Positions 25,771 through 35,400 of a stretch of DNA of 64,000 nucleotides are shown here, piece after piece; within the stretch, counting starts at the first letter, position 1, and the number at the start of each line of letters is the position of its first letter. The translations under genes and the position numbers were made by a program. Below the pieces are notes generated by a model. That model saw only the letters and a list, made by a program, of their open reading frames with translations, was not told the origin of the DNA and ran no database searches. The DNA is taken from contig NZ_WOEY01000128.1 in NCBI RefSeq assembly GCF_013177695.1, positions 1 through 64,000 of the forward strand, written 5' to 3'. The stretch comes from Paraburkholderia solitsugae. Its GTDB lineage: Bacteria > Pseudomonadota > Gammaproteobacteria > Burkholderiales > Burkholderiaceae.

Positions 25771-27183
25771 ATGAACTCCGCAATTTCGGCATTCGATCTC
25801 GCCCGCATTCAGTTTGCGTTCACCGTCTCGTTTCACATTGTTTTTCCGGCGCTCAGCATCGGCCTCGCCAGCTTCATCGCCGTACTCGAATGGCGCTGGC
25901 TGAAAACCGGTAAGGCGTACTACAAAGATCTTTGCCTGTTCTGGTCGAAGATCTTCGCGGTGGCCTTCGGTATGGGCGTCGTCTCCGGCGTCGTGATGAG
26001 CTATCAGTTCGGCACCAACTGGTCAGGCTTCTCCAGTTTCGCCGGACCCATCACCGGACCTCTCCTGATGTACGAGGTCATGACCGCGTTCTTTCTCGAA
26101 GCGGGCTTCCTCGGCATCATGCTGTTCGGCTGGCAGCGCGTGAGTCCGCGCGCCCACTTCGGCGCCACGCTGATGGTGGCGATCGGCACGCTGATCTCGA
26201 CGTTCTGGATTCTTGCGTCCAATAGCTGGATGCAAACACCGCAGGGCTTTGAAGTCGTGAACGGCCGTGTCGTGCCGCTCGACTGGTTCAAGATCATTTT
26301 CAATCCGTCGTTCCCGTACCGGCTCGCGCATATGGCGCTGGCGGCATTCATCGTTGGGGGGCTGGTGGTGTCGGCGGTGGGCGCATGGCATCTGCTGCGC
26401 GGCCGGCGCGATCCTGCCGTCAAGAAGATGTTCTCGATGGCGCTCTGGCTGCTGCTGATCCTCACGCCGATTCAGGCATTCGTCGGCGATCAGCACGGTC
26501 TGAATACGCGCAAGTATCAGCCGGCCAAGATCGCCGCGATCGAAGGTCTGTGGGAAACCGAGAAAGGCGGCACGGCGCTCAACCTGTTCGGTATTCCCGA
26601 CATGCAAGCGGAGACCACGCGCTACGCGGTGTCGATCCCGCACCTCGGCAGCCTGATCCTCACGCATAGCTGGGACGGCGAGATTCGCGGCTTGAAGGAG
26701 TTCCCGCCACAAGACCGGCCGAACTCGACGGTGGTGTTCTGGAGCTTCCGCATCATGGCCGGGCTCGGCGTGCTGATGATCCTGATGTCTGTGGCGGCAT
26801 GGGCGCTGCGCCGCCGCGAACGCCTGTTTGAAGCGAAGTGGTTCCAGCGTCTTGCGGTGGCGATGGGCCCGACCGGTTTCATCACGCTGCTGGCGGGTTG
26901 GGTCACCACTGAAGCAGGCCGTCAGCCGTGGGTGGTGTACGGCGTGATGCGCACCTCACAGGCGGTGTCGCCGCTCACCACGCAGCAAGTCGGCATCTCG
27001 CTGATGGCATTCGTGGTCGTGTACTTCCTCGTATTCGGCACCGGCATCTACTACATGCTCAAGCTGATGCGCTCCGGTCCCGCTCTGCCGGGACAGACGC
27101 CGCATGGCGTGCCTGAGCACACGCCGAATCACACCGCGCGCCGCCCCTTGTCCGCCGCCGATCACATGATCGACGCCGCCTAA
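25771..27183 (+). CDS. cydA: Cytochrome bd-type ubiquinol oxidase subunit I
   Basis: Quinol-oxidising, haem-carrying subunit of a bd oxidase that reduces oxygen to water without pumping protons. The 470-residue protein has nine predicted helices, His22 (VSFHIVFPALS) as the haem ligand near the oxygen site, RLAHM with the next His, and a short Q-loop with GDQHGLNTRKYQPAKIAAIEGLW. The short loop and length mark the cyanide-insensitive CioA type. It is followed by cydB after 23 bases and by a small DUF2474 gene. Such oxidases usually work at low oxygen or under cyanide or nitric oxide stress. Confidence 0.95.
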   Translation: MNSAISAFDLARIQFAFTVSFHIVFPALSIGLASFIAVLEWRWLKTGKAYYKDLCLFWSKIFAVAFGMGVVSGVVMSYQFGTNWSGFSSFAGPITGPLLMYEVMTAFFLEAGFLGIMLFGWQRVSPRAHFGATLMVAIGTLISTFWILASNSWMQTPQGFEVVNGRVVPLDWFKIIFNPSFPYRLAHMALAAFIVGGLVVSAVGAWHLLRGRRDPAVKKMFSMALWLLLILTPIQAFVGDQHGLNTRKYQPAKIAAIEGLWETEKGGTALNLFGIPDMQAETTRYAVSIPHLGSLILTHSWDGEIRGLKEFPPQDRPNSTVVFWSFRIMAGLGVLMILMSVAAWALRRRERLFEAKWFQRLAVAMGPTGFITLLAGWVTTEAGRQPWVVYGVMRTSQAVSPLTTQQVGISLMAFVVVYFLVFGTGIYYMLKLMRSGPALPGQTPHGVPEHTPNHTARRPLSAADHMIDAA

Positions 27184-27206
27184 CCTCTTTGCCTGCGAGA
27201 AAGAAA

Positions 27207-28211
27207 ATGGACGTAACCGTAGCGTGGGCCGCAATCATTGCGCTAGGCCTATTCATATACGTGGTGCTGGACGGTTTCGATCTGGGCATCGGCATCGTCT
27301 TCCCGTTTTTCCCCGATGAGAAAGAACGCGACCTGATGATGAACACCGTCGCGCCCGTGTGGGACGGCAACGAAACCTGGCTGGTGCTCGGCGGCGCCGC
27401 GCTGTTCGCGGTGTTTCCGGTGGCCTATTCGACCGTGCTGTCCGCGCTGTATCTGCCGCTGATCTTCATGCTCGTCTGCCTGATTTTTCGCGGCGTGTCG
27501 TTCGAGATTCGCGCTAAGGCCAAGCGCACGAAACATCTGTGGGATCTGGCGTTCATCGGCGGCTCGGCGGGCGCGACGTTCTTTCAGGGCATCGTGCTGG
27601 GCGCGTTCCTGCAAGGCATTCCGGTGATCGACGGCGGCTATGCGGGCGACGCCTTCGGCTGGCTCACGCCGTTCAGTCTGCTGACGGGCCTCGGTCTGGT
27701 GACCACTTACGCGTTGCTTGGCTGCTGCTGGCTGGTCGCGAAGACCGAAGGCGATCTGCAACGCCGCCTGCATCGCGTGGTGTGGCCGCTGACGCTCGTG
27801 CTGCTCGGGTTCATCGCAATGGTCAGCCTGTGGACGCCGCTGCAAGATCCGAATATCGCGCAACGCTGGTTCCACGACAACCTGTTCTACCGTCTGCTGC
27901 CGGTGCCGTTCCTCGTGGCGGTGTGCGCGTTCTTCATGCATCGCGCGGTGCGTGCCCGGCATCACAACACGCCGTTCGTGCTGGCGCTCCTGCTGGTGCT
28001 GCTCGGTTATACGGGGCTGCTGGTGAGCCTGTGGCCGTATGCGATTCCGTCGAGCATGACACTCTGGGAAGCGGCTGCGCCACGTTCGAGCCAGATGTTC
28101 ACGCTGGTCGGCGCAGCGGTGATTCTGCCGGTCATCATCGCCTATACGACGATGGGTTATTGGGTATTTCGTGGCAAGGTGCGTCATGACGACCAACATC
28201 ACTATCACTAA
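27207..28211 (+). CDS. cydB: Cytochrome bd-type ubiquinol oxidase subunit II
   Basis: The structural membrane partner of CydA, 334 residues with about eight or nine helices. DGFDLGIGIVFPF near residue 23 and NTVAPVWDGNETWLVLGG near 52 are the defining CydB motifs; SSMTLWEAAAP and the helix ending in YTTMGYWVFRGKV close the protein. The ATG at 27207 is preferred to the TTG at 27189 since it follows a GAGAAAG site and begins with the typical MDVTVAWA. Its last 26 bases overlap the small gene downstream. Confidence 0.94.
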   Translation: MDVTVAWAAIIALGLFIYVVLDGFDLGIGIVFPFFPDEKERDLMMNTVAPVWDGNETWLVLGGAALFAVFPVAYSTVLSALYLPLIFMLVCLIFRGVSFEIRAKAKRTKHLWDLAFIGGSAGATFFQGIVLGAFLQGIPVIDGGYAGDAFGWLTPFSLLTGLGLVTTYALLGCCWLVAKTEGDLQRRLHRVVWPLTLVLLGFIAMVSLWTPLQDPNIAQRWFHDNLFYRLLPVPFLVAVCAFFMHRAVRARHHNTPFVLALLLVLLGYTGLLVSLWPYAIPSSMTLWEAAAPRSSQMFTLVGAAVILPVIIAYTTMGYWVFRGKVRHDDQHHYH

Positions 28212-28377
28212 GGACGCGGGCGCTGAAGCCCCCCGCAGCGCGTCGCAACCGCCGGCAGGCAAACTGCCGGGGTGGCTGTGGTTCATCGCGCTCTGGTGTT
28301 TCGGCGTGGCTTCGGCGGTATCGCTCGGCTTCGCGTTCAAGCTTCTGATGAATGCGACGCTATTTGCAGTCAAATGA
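28186..28377 (+). CDS. Small cytochrome bd-associated membrane protein, DUF2474-like
   Basis: A 63-residue protein with a hydrophilic N-terminus and a single membrane helix (WLWFIALWCFGVASAVSLGF). Genes of this kind (DUF2474) follow cydAB in many proteobacteria, much as CydX does in E. coli, and are thought to stabilise the oxidase. The ATG lies 26 bases inside cydB, so translation is likely coupled. The family call rests on position, size and the W...W...A helix pattern. Confidence 0.75.
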   Translation: MTTNITITKDAGAEAPRSASQPPAGKLPGWLWFIALWCFGVASAVSLGFAFKLLMNATLFAVK

Positions 28378-28716
28378 CCACGGCGCTTGCGTGATTTCAT
28401 TCGGCCCGCATAACCTTCGGATTCCTGCGTGGACGGCTTCAAAATTGGGGCATACGGCTCGTCTTCGTAGCAAGCCGGAACCTATGCGCGAGAGACCTGC
28501 CTTACACAATATGCTGGTGCATCGAACCAGCCGGCGATCATATAAATAGACTGTCAAATATGCGGCGCGCCGGAAAGCGCGCCGCGCCACCGATCGGCAT
28601 ATGATCGCGGGGTAACCGGCCATGACGCCATTCGAAAATAGAAGTAAAACGGGAAGTGAAGCCAGCAGCACGGCGGCGGTAGTCCACAACTCGCAGGTCC
28701 GACTCGCGGAGACATC
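28378..28716. other. Intergenic region between cydAB and the response regulator
   Basis: No gene supported. It contains a perfect 9-base-stem hairpin at 28562-28585 and the promoter region of the NarL-type regulator; a purine-rich site (CGGAGACATC) just before its ATG is the ribosome site. Confidence 0.45.
28562..28585. repeat. Perfect GC-rich hairpin
   Basis: GCGGCGCGC-CGGAAA-GCGCGCCGC, nine perfect pairs. It lacks a T-run on either side, so it is not a standard intrinsic terminator; it lies about 130 bases before the response regulator start and could act in its leader or as a DNA cruciform. Confidence 0.6.
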
Positions 28717-29460
28717 ATGAAGTTTCTTGTGGCCGACGACCATGAACTGATCCGGCAAGGCGTCAAAGGGCTGTTGCGTGGGCTCGATCCTGACGCGCAA
28801 TTCGACGAAGCCGATAGCTGGGAAACACTCGCCGCCGCCGCGCGGCCCGACGCCGACCACGACCTCGCCATCGTCGATCTGCATATGCCGGGCATGAGCG
28901 GCGCTTCGTCGCTTGAAGTGCTGCTGAAGGCAAACCCTGCGTTGCCGGTCGTCGTGCTCTCCGCCGAAGAATCGCCCGACGAAATGCGCGCGGTGCTGGC
29001 CGCCGGCGCGCTCGGCTTCGTGCCCAAGCGGCAACCCGCCAGCGTCATGCTCAAAGCAATCGAACTGGTGTTGTCAGGCGGCGCCTATGTGCCAATGGAA
29101 GCACTCAGTCTGCTGGGCTCGCGTGAGGCGCACACCGAAGCGGCGGCCGAGCGTTCCGCTCAGGGCACCGCCCCCGCCTCGACTCAGGGCGGCGCAGCGC
29201 TCACCGAACCGATCATGCAAATCCAGGCACTGCAGCCGCACCAGCAACATTTGCTGGAGAACCTGTCGCCAAGACAGCAGGACATCATGCGGCTCGTGCA
29301 TCGCGGCTGGACCAACAAGATGATCGCGCGTGAACTGGGCGTTGCGGAAGGAACGGTCAAGGTGCATCTCTCGGTGATCTTCCGGGCGCTCGGCGTGCAC
29401 AACCGGTCCACGGCGATCGCCGTGATCAACGGCTGGCTGGAAGCCGGCAGAACCCTGTAA
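28717..29460 (+). CDS. NarL/LuxR-type response regulator
   Basis: A 247-residue regulator. The receiver domain (1-120) has the acidic pair in VADDHE, phospho-acceptor Asp54 in AIVDLHMPGM, and Lys in FVPKR. A linker rich in Ala, Gln and Gly (135-175) leads to a LuxR-type helix-turn-helix at 184-240 (LSPRQQDIMRLVHRGWTNKM and GTVKVHLSVIFRALGV). It converges with a hybrid histidine kinase gene 21 bases away, the obvious candidate partner. Target genes are unknown. Confidence 0.92.
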   Translation: MKFLVADDHELIRQGVKGLLRGLDPDAQFDEADSWETLAAAARPDADHDLAIVDLHMPGMSGASSLEVLLKANPALPVVVLSAEESPDEMRAVLAAGALGFVPKRQPASVMLKAIELVLSGGAYVPMEALSLLGSREAHTEAAAERSAQGTAPASTQGGAALTEPIMQIQALQPHQQHLLENLSPRQQDIMRLVHRGWTNKMIARELGVAEGTVKVHLSVIFRALGVHNRSTAIAVINGWLEAGRTL

Positions 29461-29481
29461 CAGCGGGTCGGCGGCCGGTGC

Positions 29482-31266
29482 TCACGCCGCCCGCCCCTTA
29501 TCCAGTTCCGCCTGCTGCCAGAGCATTTCCAGGGTGCGCCGCAAGCGCGCCGGTGTCACCGGCTTATGCAGCACCGGAATCCCCTGTAAGGCCAGCGCCG
29601 CCAGTTCCGCCGACGCCATATCGCCCGTGATCAGCAAGGTCACCACGCTTTCGTGCCCGGCCCGCGCGAGCACATTGCGCACGGCCGCCAGCGCTTGCGC
29701 GCCGGTTCGGTGATTGGCCAACTGGTAGTCACATAACACGGCATCCGGGACGAAACCGTCTTCCAGCGCGACGAGCGCATCCACCTCGTCGCGTGCGCCA
29801 CGCACGATGCAACCCCAGCGTCCCAGCAGACTGGCAAGGCCTTCGAGAATCGACGGTTCGTCGTCAATGCATAGCACCCGCCGCCCTTGTGCCGATGGAC
29901 CGCCCGCCACCGCTTCGTTCAGGCTCGCGACAATCCCGCCGGCGTCGCCCTGCTGCACAGGAAAGCGAAACACCGAGCCGCGGCCCGGCGCCGAGCGCAT
30001 CTGCAACTCGCCGCCGAGCATCTCGACCAGGCGCTTCACCGTCGGCAAGCCCAAACCGTGCCCCTGGCGCGCGTCGCGCTGTGGATTGGCGACCTGATAG
30101 AACTCTTCGAAGATGCGCTCGTGTTCCTCGGCAGGGATGCCAATACCCGAATCGCGCACCTCGACATAGCCGCCCGATCGACGCCCGGCGCGGCGATAGC
30201 CGACCCAGATCGCGCCTTCCTCGGTATAGCGCACGGCGTTCGAGAGCAGGTTGCTCAGTACGCGTTCGAGCAGCACCGGATCGTCATGCACGACCACCGA
30301 AGCCGGTGCGATCCGCAGCGCCAGGCCTTTGGCCGCCGCCTGCGGGCGGTACTGGCTACCGACCCGCTCGAACAGTTCCGAAAGCCGGAAATGCAAGCGG
30401 ATGACCTGGGTCACGCCGCTTTCGAGCCTCGCAAGATCGAGCACCTGGTTGAACAGCTGATTCAACGCTTCGACGTTATAAACGATGTGCTCGGCGGTCT
30501 TCCCATGCTGTAGGGGCGTCGCCGCCGTGTCGTTGAGCGAGGCCGCCAGTAGGCCGATCGCATGCAGCGGCTGGCGCAAATCGTGGCTCGCGGCCGCAAA
30601 AAACCGTGTTTTGGCGAGACTGGCTTCTTCGGCGACACGCTTTTGCGCCGCCAGTGATTCCGCCAGGTATTGCTGATCGACGCGAGCCTGCACGACTTGC
30701 CGGAACAGCTTGCGATAACTCAGCGCATAGACGTTGATCGCGCAGAAGAAGAACGCGAGGACGATGGCGAGAATCGTGCGATCGAACGTATGCGTGCCGA
30801 AATGCAGCACGATGGATGGGACCAGCAGAAACGGAATCGCGGTCGAGAAGTTCAGCAGATCGAAGCCGTTCGACATGAACACGCCGGCCGCCAGCGTGAC
30901 GAGCATCACCGTGTGCAGCAGCGGCAAATCGGTTTGGGGGCTCTGAAACGCGAACCATATCGCCAGCCCCGGCGCGCTATACTGCAGCACGCCGCGCACC
31001 GCGTGCAAGTTGATCCAGCCACGCGGCGTGACGAGGTGCGGGTAGCGGCGATTGCAGATCCACAGCGCAAGGCTGCCGCAATTGGCCACCGCATAGAACC
31101 CGAAGCACGCGATGAACAGCCGTGGCGACGGAATGTTCGGCCAGTAGATCGCCACCAGCACCGCGATCGAGAACCAGTGCGAAAAGAAGGCGATCGGATC
31201 TTGCGCGTACAGCACGCGCACCAGGTCTTCGTCGATTGCACGCTGGATCGGGTCGGCCCGCATCAT
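29482..31266 (-). CDS. Membrane hybrid histidine kinase with C-terminal receiver
   Basis: A 594-residue sensor. Residues 30-190 form about six membrane helices with no recognised ligand domain. The kinase core follows: His228 in SHDLRQPLHA, N-box around Asn343 (LSNLLSNAVRYT), G1 at DSGIGIP (372-378), and GHGLGLPTVKRLVEMLGG. A receiver domain closes the protein (CIDDEPS at 466, Asp513 in LCDYQ). The composition resembles kinases that pair with LuxR-type regulators, as encoded at 28717-29460 in the opposite direction. ATG at 31266 has a GAGGAG site. The signal is not known. Confidence 0.92.
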   Translation of the reverse strand: MMRADPIQRAIDEDLVRVLYAQDPIAFFSHWFSIAVLVAIYWPNIPSPRLFIACFGFYAVANCGSLALWICNRRYPHLVTPRGWINLHAVRGVLQYSAPGLAIWFAFQSPQTDLPLLHTVMLVTLAAGVFMSNGFDLLNFSTAIPFLLVPSIVLHFGTHTFDRTILAIVLAFFFCAINVYALSYRKLFRQVVQARVDQQYLAESLAAQKRVAEEASLAKTRFFAAASHDLRQPLHAIGLLAASLNDTAATPLQHGKTAEHIVYNVEALNQLFNQVLDLARLESGVTQVIRLHFRLSELFERVGSQYRPQAAAKGLALRIAPASVVVHDDPVLLERVLSNLLSNAVRYTEEGAIWVGYRRAGRRSGGYVEVRDSGIGIPAEEHERIFEEFYQVANPQRDARQGHGLGLPTVKRLVEMLGGELQMRSAPGRGSVFRFPVQQGDAGGIVASLNEAVAGGPSAQGRRVLCIDDEPSILEGLASLLGRWGCIVRGARDEVDALVALEDGFVPDAVLCDYQLANHRTGAQALAAVRNVLARAGHESVVTLLITGDMASAELAALALQGIPVLHKPVTPARLRRTLEMLWQQAELDKGRAA

Positions 31267-31479
31267 GCGGTCTCCTCGTGGGGCACGGCAAATTATGCTG
31301 ACCGGATGGTTTACCCGGCAGTTTACCCATCAGCTACCACTTAATCCATATAGGCGAAGCCGTCGCCGGAAATCATACTGGGTTCACATTCCAGCGCGGC
31401 TTACAAGCTCCAACACCCCCTTCCTTGCCTGCAGTCGAGGCTCCGCGCGCTCCTCGCCTTACCCTTTATGGAGGTTTTC

Positions 31480-32271
31480 ATGGGCGCAGTTCCGAGCCAC
31501 GCGTTCGTCCGCAATCTCGACGATGCGATCCTGCCCGACCTGTGGCGCCGTCGTACCCAACTGTCCGCCGACGAAATGGTGTCGATGGTCGAACTGGTCA
31601 AGCGGGCGTTGCGCACCTATCACCCGCTTGAGTTGCAGGCACTCGGCGAGGACAAGGAAGAACTGGTCGCGCAGTTCATTTACGCGAAAGTACTGCGCCT
31701 CGCGCCCGGCCACACGGAAACCCATGCCTGCGCCGACAGCGCCCCCTCCAACGGCTACGCGCTGTGCGCGTATTTTCGCCGTTACCTGATCGACTGCCTG
31801 CGCAGCGCCGGCCATCAACGCAATGTGTCGATGGAAAACGAAGGCATGGCGCAGGAGATCGATCTTCACGCGCAAGCGCTGGAAGACCCCGTCGAAAGCG
31901 TATTGCTGCAATACGGCCTCGACGAGCAACGCGTGCGGTTCGCCGCGCGCGCCTTTATCGACAGCCTCGACGAGCCGGAACGCATCGTGCTGGCCGGCAG
32001 CCTCGGCTGGTGCTCGGAAGGGAAAGGCGGCCTGTCGGCGGTCGCTGCTCAGCATCGTGTGCCCTCGTATCACTATCGCGCCGTCAAACTCGGCGTCACC
32101 ATGAAAAAGACGGCCGGCGCCGACGAATTTTCTAATACCAAGATCGGCCGCTGGCTGATCGACGTGCTCGGCATCGAGATCGAGCTCGACAATCGCCCAG
32201 CGATTCTGCTCGCGTTAAACCTGCTCGCCGCCGAATCGAGCGACAGCGAAATGAATGAAGTAGCCGCCTAA
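31480..32271 (+). CDS. Sigma-70-like protein of unknown role
   Basis: A 263-residue soluble protein I cannot place in a named family. Residues 55-120 resemble sigma-70 region 2 (EELVAQFIYAKVLR, then YALCAYFRRYLIDCLRSAG), and residues 155-205 resemble region 4 (FIDSLDEPERIVLAGSLGWC, then LSAVAAQHRVPSYHYRAVKLG, a possible helix-turn-helix). An acidic C-terminus follows. The ATG at 31480 follows GGAGG; an ATG at 31468 is inside that site. It stands alone between the histidine kinase and the GMC fusion gene. It could be an alternative sigma factor or a sigma-derived regulator. Confidence 0.6.
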   Translation: MGAVPSHAFVRNLDDAILPDLWRRRTQLSADEMVSMVELVKRALRTYHPLELQALGEDKEELVAQFIYAKVLRLAPGHTETHACADSAPSNGYALCAYFRRYLIDCLRSAGHQRNVSMENEGMAQEIDLHAQALEDPVESVLLQYGLDEQRVRFAARAFIDSLDEPERIVLAGSLGWCSEGKGGLSAVAAQHRVPSYHYRAVKLGVTMKKTAGADEFSNTKIGRWLIDVLGIEIELDNRPAILLALNLLAAESSDSEMNEVAA

Positions 32272-32476
32272 TAGCGTATTCCCAGACTAGCCTGGGCCGA
32301 CGGCGGCTTTTTCCCCTTTCCGCAAATCGAGCACGTGCCACGCACGCGCCACGTACGATGCGCCTTTTTTTGTCATCGCGCACCGCCTACGATAAAAAAG
32401 CCGCAACCACAGGCCGTCTTCCTTCCGAAGTCCGGGCTCCCCTACCCGGCATCCCTTTCCTGACGAGGTGGTCCGA

Positions 32477-35400
32477 ATGAACCGCTTATCGAGCGCCCTG
32501 ACGGCCATGCAGCCGCATTACGATGTCGTGGTGGTGGGTTCGGGTTATGGAGGTGCGATTGCCGCGAGCCGCATGGCGCGCGCCGGCCGCAGGGTGTGCG
32601 TGCTGGAACGTGGGCGCGAATTCATGGCCGGCGAGTTTCCGCGCACGCCGCTCGAAGGCGCCGCGCAGGTGCAATACAACACCGCCCTCGCGCAAGTCGG
32701 CTCGCCGCTCGCGCTGCTCGAAGTGCACGTGAATGAAGACGTGAATGCGGTGGTGGGCTGCGGACTGGGCGGCACGTCGCTGATCAACGCGAACGTTGCG
32801 CTCGAAGCCGAACCGCGGTTATGGGACGACGTCCGCTGGCCCGAGGCGCTGCGCGGCGACCAGGCGGGACGCGACAAGGGCTACGAACTTGCCCGCGCCA
32901 TGCTGCAACCGTCGCCCGTGTCCGGCGATTTTTTGCAATTGCCAAAACTGCAGGCGCTCAAACAATCCGCGCAGGCGCTCGGTATGGCCGATCGCTTTTA
33001 CCCACCGCCGGTCACCGTCACCTTCGAGGACCGCATCAACGCTGCGGGCGTTGCGCAGCAAGCCTGCGTCGGATGCGGCGATTGCAATTCGGGCTGCAAT
33101 TACGACGCAAAAAATTCGACGCACATGAACTATCTGCCCGATGCGGTCGCGCACGGCGCCCATATTTTCACGGGCGCAGCCGTGCATTCGGTGGTGCGCG
33201 ACGCGGCTAAGCAAAAGTGGACTGTGCGTTTTCAGGAGGTAAAGCTAGGCCGCGAGAGTTATGACGCGCCTGATCTGTTCGTGAGCGCCGACATCGTCAT
33301 TGTCTCGGCCGGCACGATCGGTTCGACCGCCCTGCTGTTGCGCTCGCGCAAGGCGGGGCTGACCGTTTCCGACATGCTCGGCCAACACTTCACCGGGAAC
33401 GGCGACGTACTGGCGTTCGCGTACAACACCGACGAGGTGATCAACGGTGTCGGCTGGGGCGTACACATGCAGGGCGACATCCCACCGGTCGGGCCGACCA
33501 TTACCGGCATCATCGACCATCGCAACACCCCTGACGTGACAGACGGCTTCGTGATCGAAGAAGGCTCGCTCGCCGGGCCGGTTGGCGCCGCGATGGTCGC
33601 GCTGCTCGGCGGCGCCGCGCCGCTCGAAGGCGTCGAGATTCCCGCTCCGCGCGCCGCCGGGGAACCGGCAGACTACGACACTCGCGTGATCGAAAGCCTC
33701 CTGCGCGGCCCCTATCACGGCGCCCTCAACCATACGCAAACCTACCTGGTCATGGCGCATGACGACGAAAGCGGCCAGATCAGCGTGAATGACAAGGGCA
33801 GACCACGCATCGACTGGCCGAAGGCCGGCAAGCAGCCGATCTTCCGCACTGTCGAAGACACGCTCGAGAAGGCGCAGGCGCCGCTCGGCGGTAAATACGT
33901 GCGCAACCCGATCTCGACCCGAATGCTCAAGAACCGCACCGTCACCGTGCATCCGCTCGGCGGCTGCGGGATGGGTGAGGATGCCGAGCGCGGTGTCGTC
34001 GACCATCAGGGCCGGGTCTTCAGCGGCACGACAGGGGATGACGTGCACGAAGGCCTGTATGTGATGGATGGCGCGGTCATGCCGATGTCGCTCGGCGTCA
34101 ATCCGCTGTTGACGATTTCCGCGCTGGCCGAACGCAATTGCGCGCTGCTTGCGGACGCGCGAGGCTGGAAGATCGACTACCAGGCCAAGGGCACGGCCGG
34201 CACGCCGCCGCCCCAGAAGATCGGCCTGCGCTTCACCGAAACAATGATCGGCACCTACACGCCTGGCGTGGCGGGCGATGCCGCCACCAGTCCGATTGAA
34301 TTCACACTGACTGTCGAATCGGACGATCTGGCCGATATGCTGAGCAATCCGCAACATCTGGCCCACACCACTGGCACGCTGACCTGCGCCGCGCTCTCCG
34401 CGCAACCCATGACGATCACGGACGGCACCTTCAACCTGTTCGTGGTCAACGAATCGGACGTGGACGAGCGCAACATGAATTACCGCATGACGCTCAATTC
34501 CACCGAAGGCAAAACCTACTATCTGAGTGGACAGAAGATCATTACGCGTACGTCGCCGATCAATCTTTGGGACCAGACCAACACGCTCTACGCCGAAATT
34601 CGCGAATCGGCGCAAGCGGATGCACCGGCGATCGGCAAAGCAACGCTGATCATCACGCCCGAGAATTTCATCAAGCAGCAACGCACGCTTGAAGTCACCA
34701 ACGCACCCGATCTGACAACGCGCCTTGAATGGACCCTGAAGTTCGGCAAATTTTTCGCGGGCGTGCTGTTCACCGAGTACGGCGGCGTGGCGGCGCCCTT
34801 GCAGTTTTATGATCCGAAGGCGCCCCCGCGTCTGAAGCGCGTGCTGCGCGCACCTGTGCCGCAGGTGGTCTTCTTCGATACGCCCGATAAGACCACGCTG
34901 CGACTCACACGCTACGCCGGGCCGCCCAACACACCGCTGCGTCCCGTGCTGCTGATCCACGGCTCGGGTGTGTCGAGCCGCATCTTTTCCACCGATCTGG
35001 TCACGACCAACCTGGTGGAATATCTCTGTGCGGCCGGCTACGACGTGTGGCTCGTCGATCTGCGCGTCAGCATCGAAATGCCGAGCGTGCTGGTGCCGAC
35101 CAACGTCGACAAGGTCGCTCGCGAGGACATTCCGGCCGCGGTCGCTAAAGTGCGGGAGCTGACCGGCCTGCCAGACATTCAGGTGCTGGCCCACTGCATG
35201 GGTGGGTTGGCGTTGACGATGTCGCTGCTGTACGGCCTCGAGGGCGTGCGCTCGGTCGTCATCTCGCAGGTCTCGGCGCATCCGGTGCCGGGCACACTCG
35301 GAAAGATCAAGTGCGGGCTGCACGTCCCGGACATCATGGAACATCTCGGCGTGCTCGACCTGACTGCTTTTACGGAACATAGGTCGTGGCCCCACAACCT

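Noticed and set aside
28562..28585. Intrinsic terminator of cydAB
   Set aside because: No T-run after the stem on either strand, and it is 185 bases beyond the operon end.
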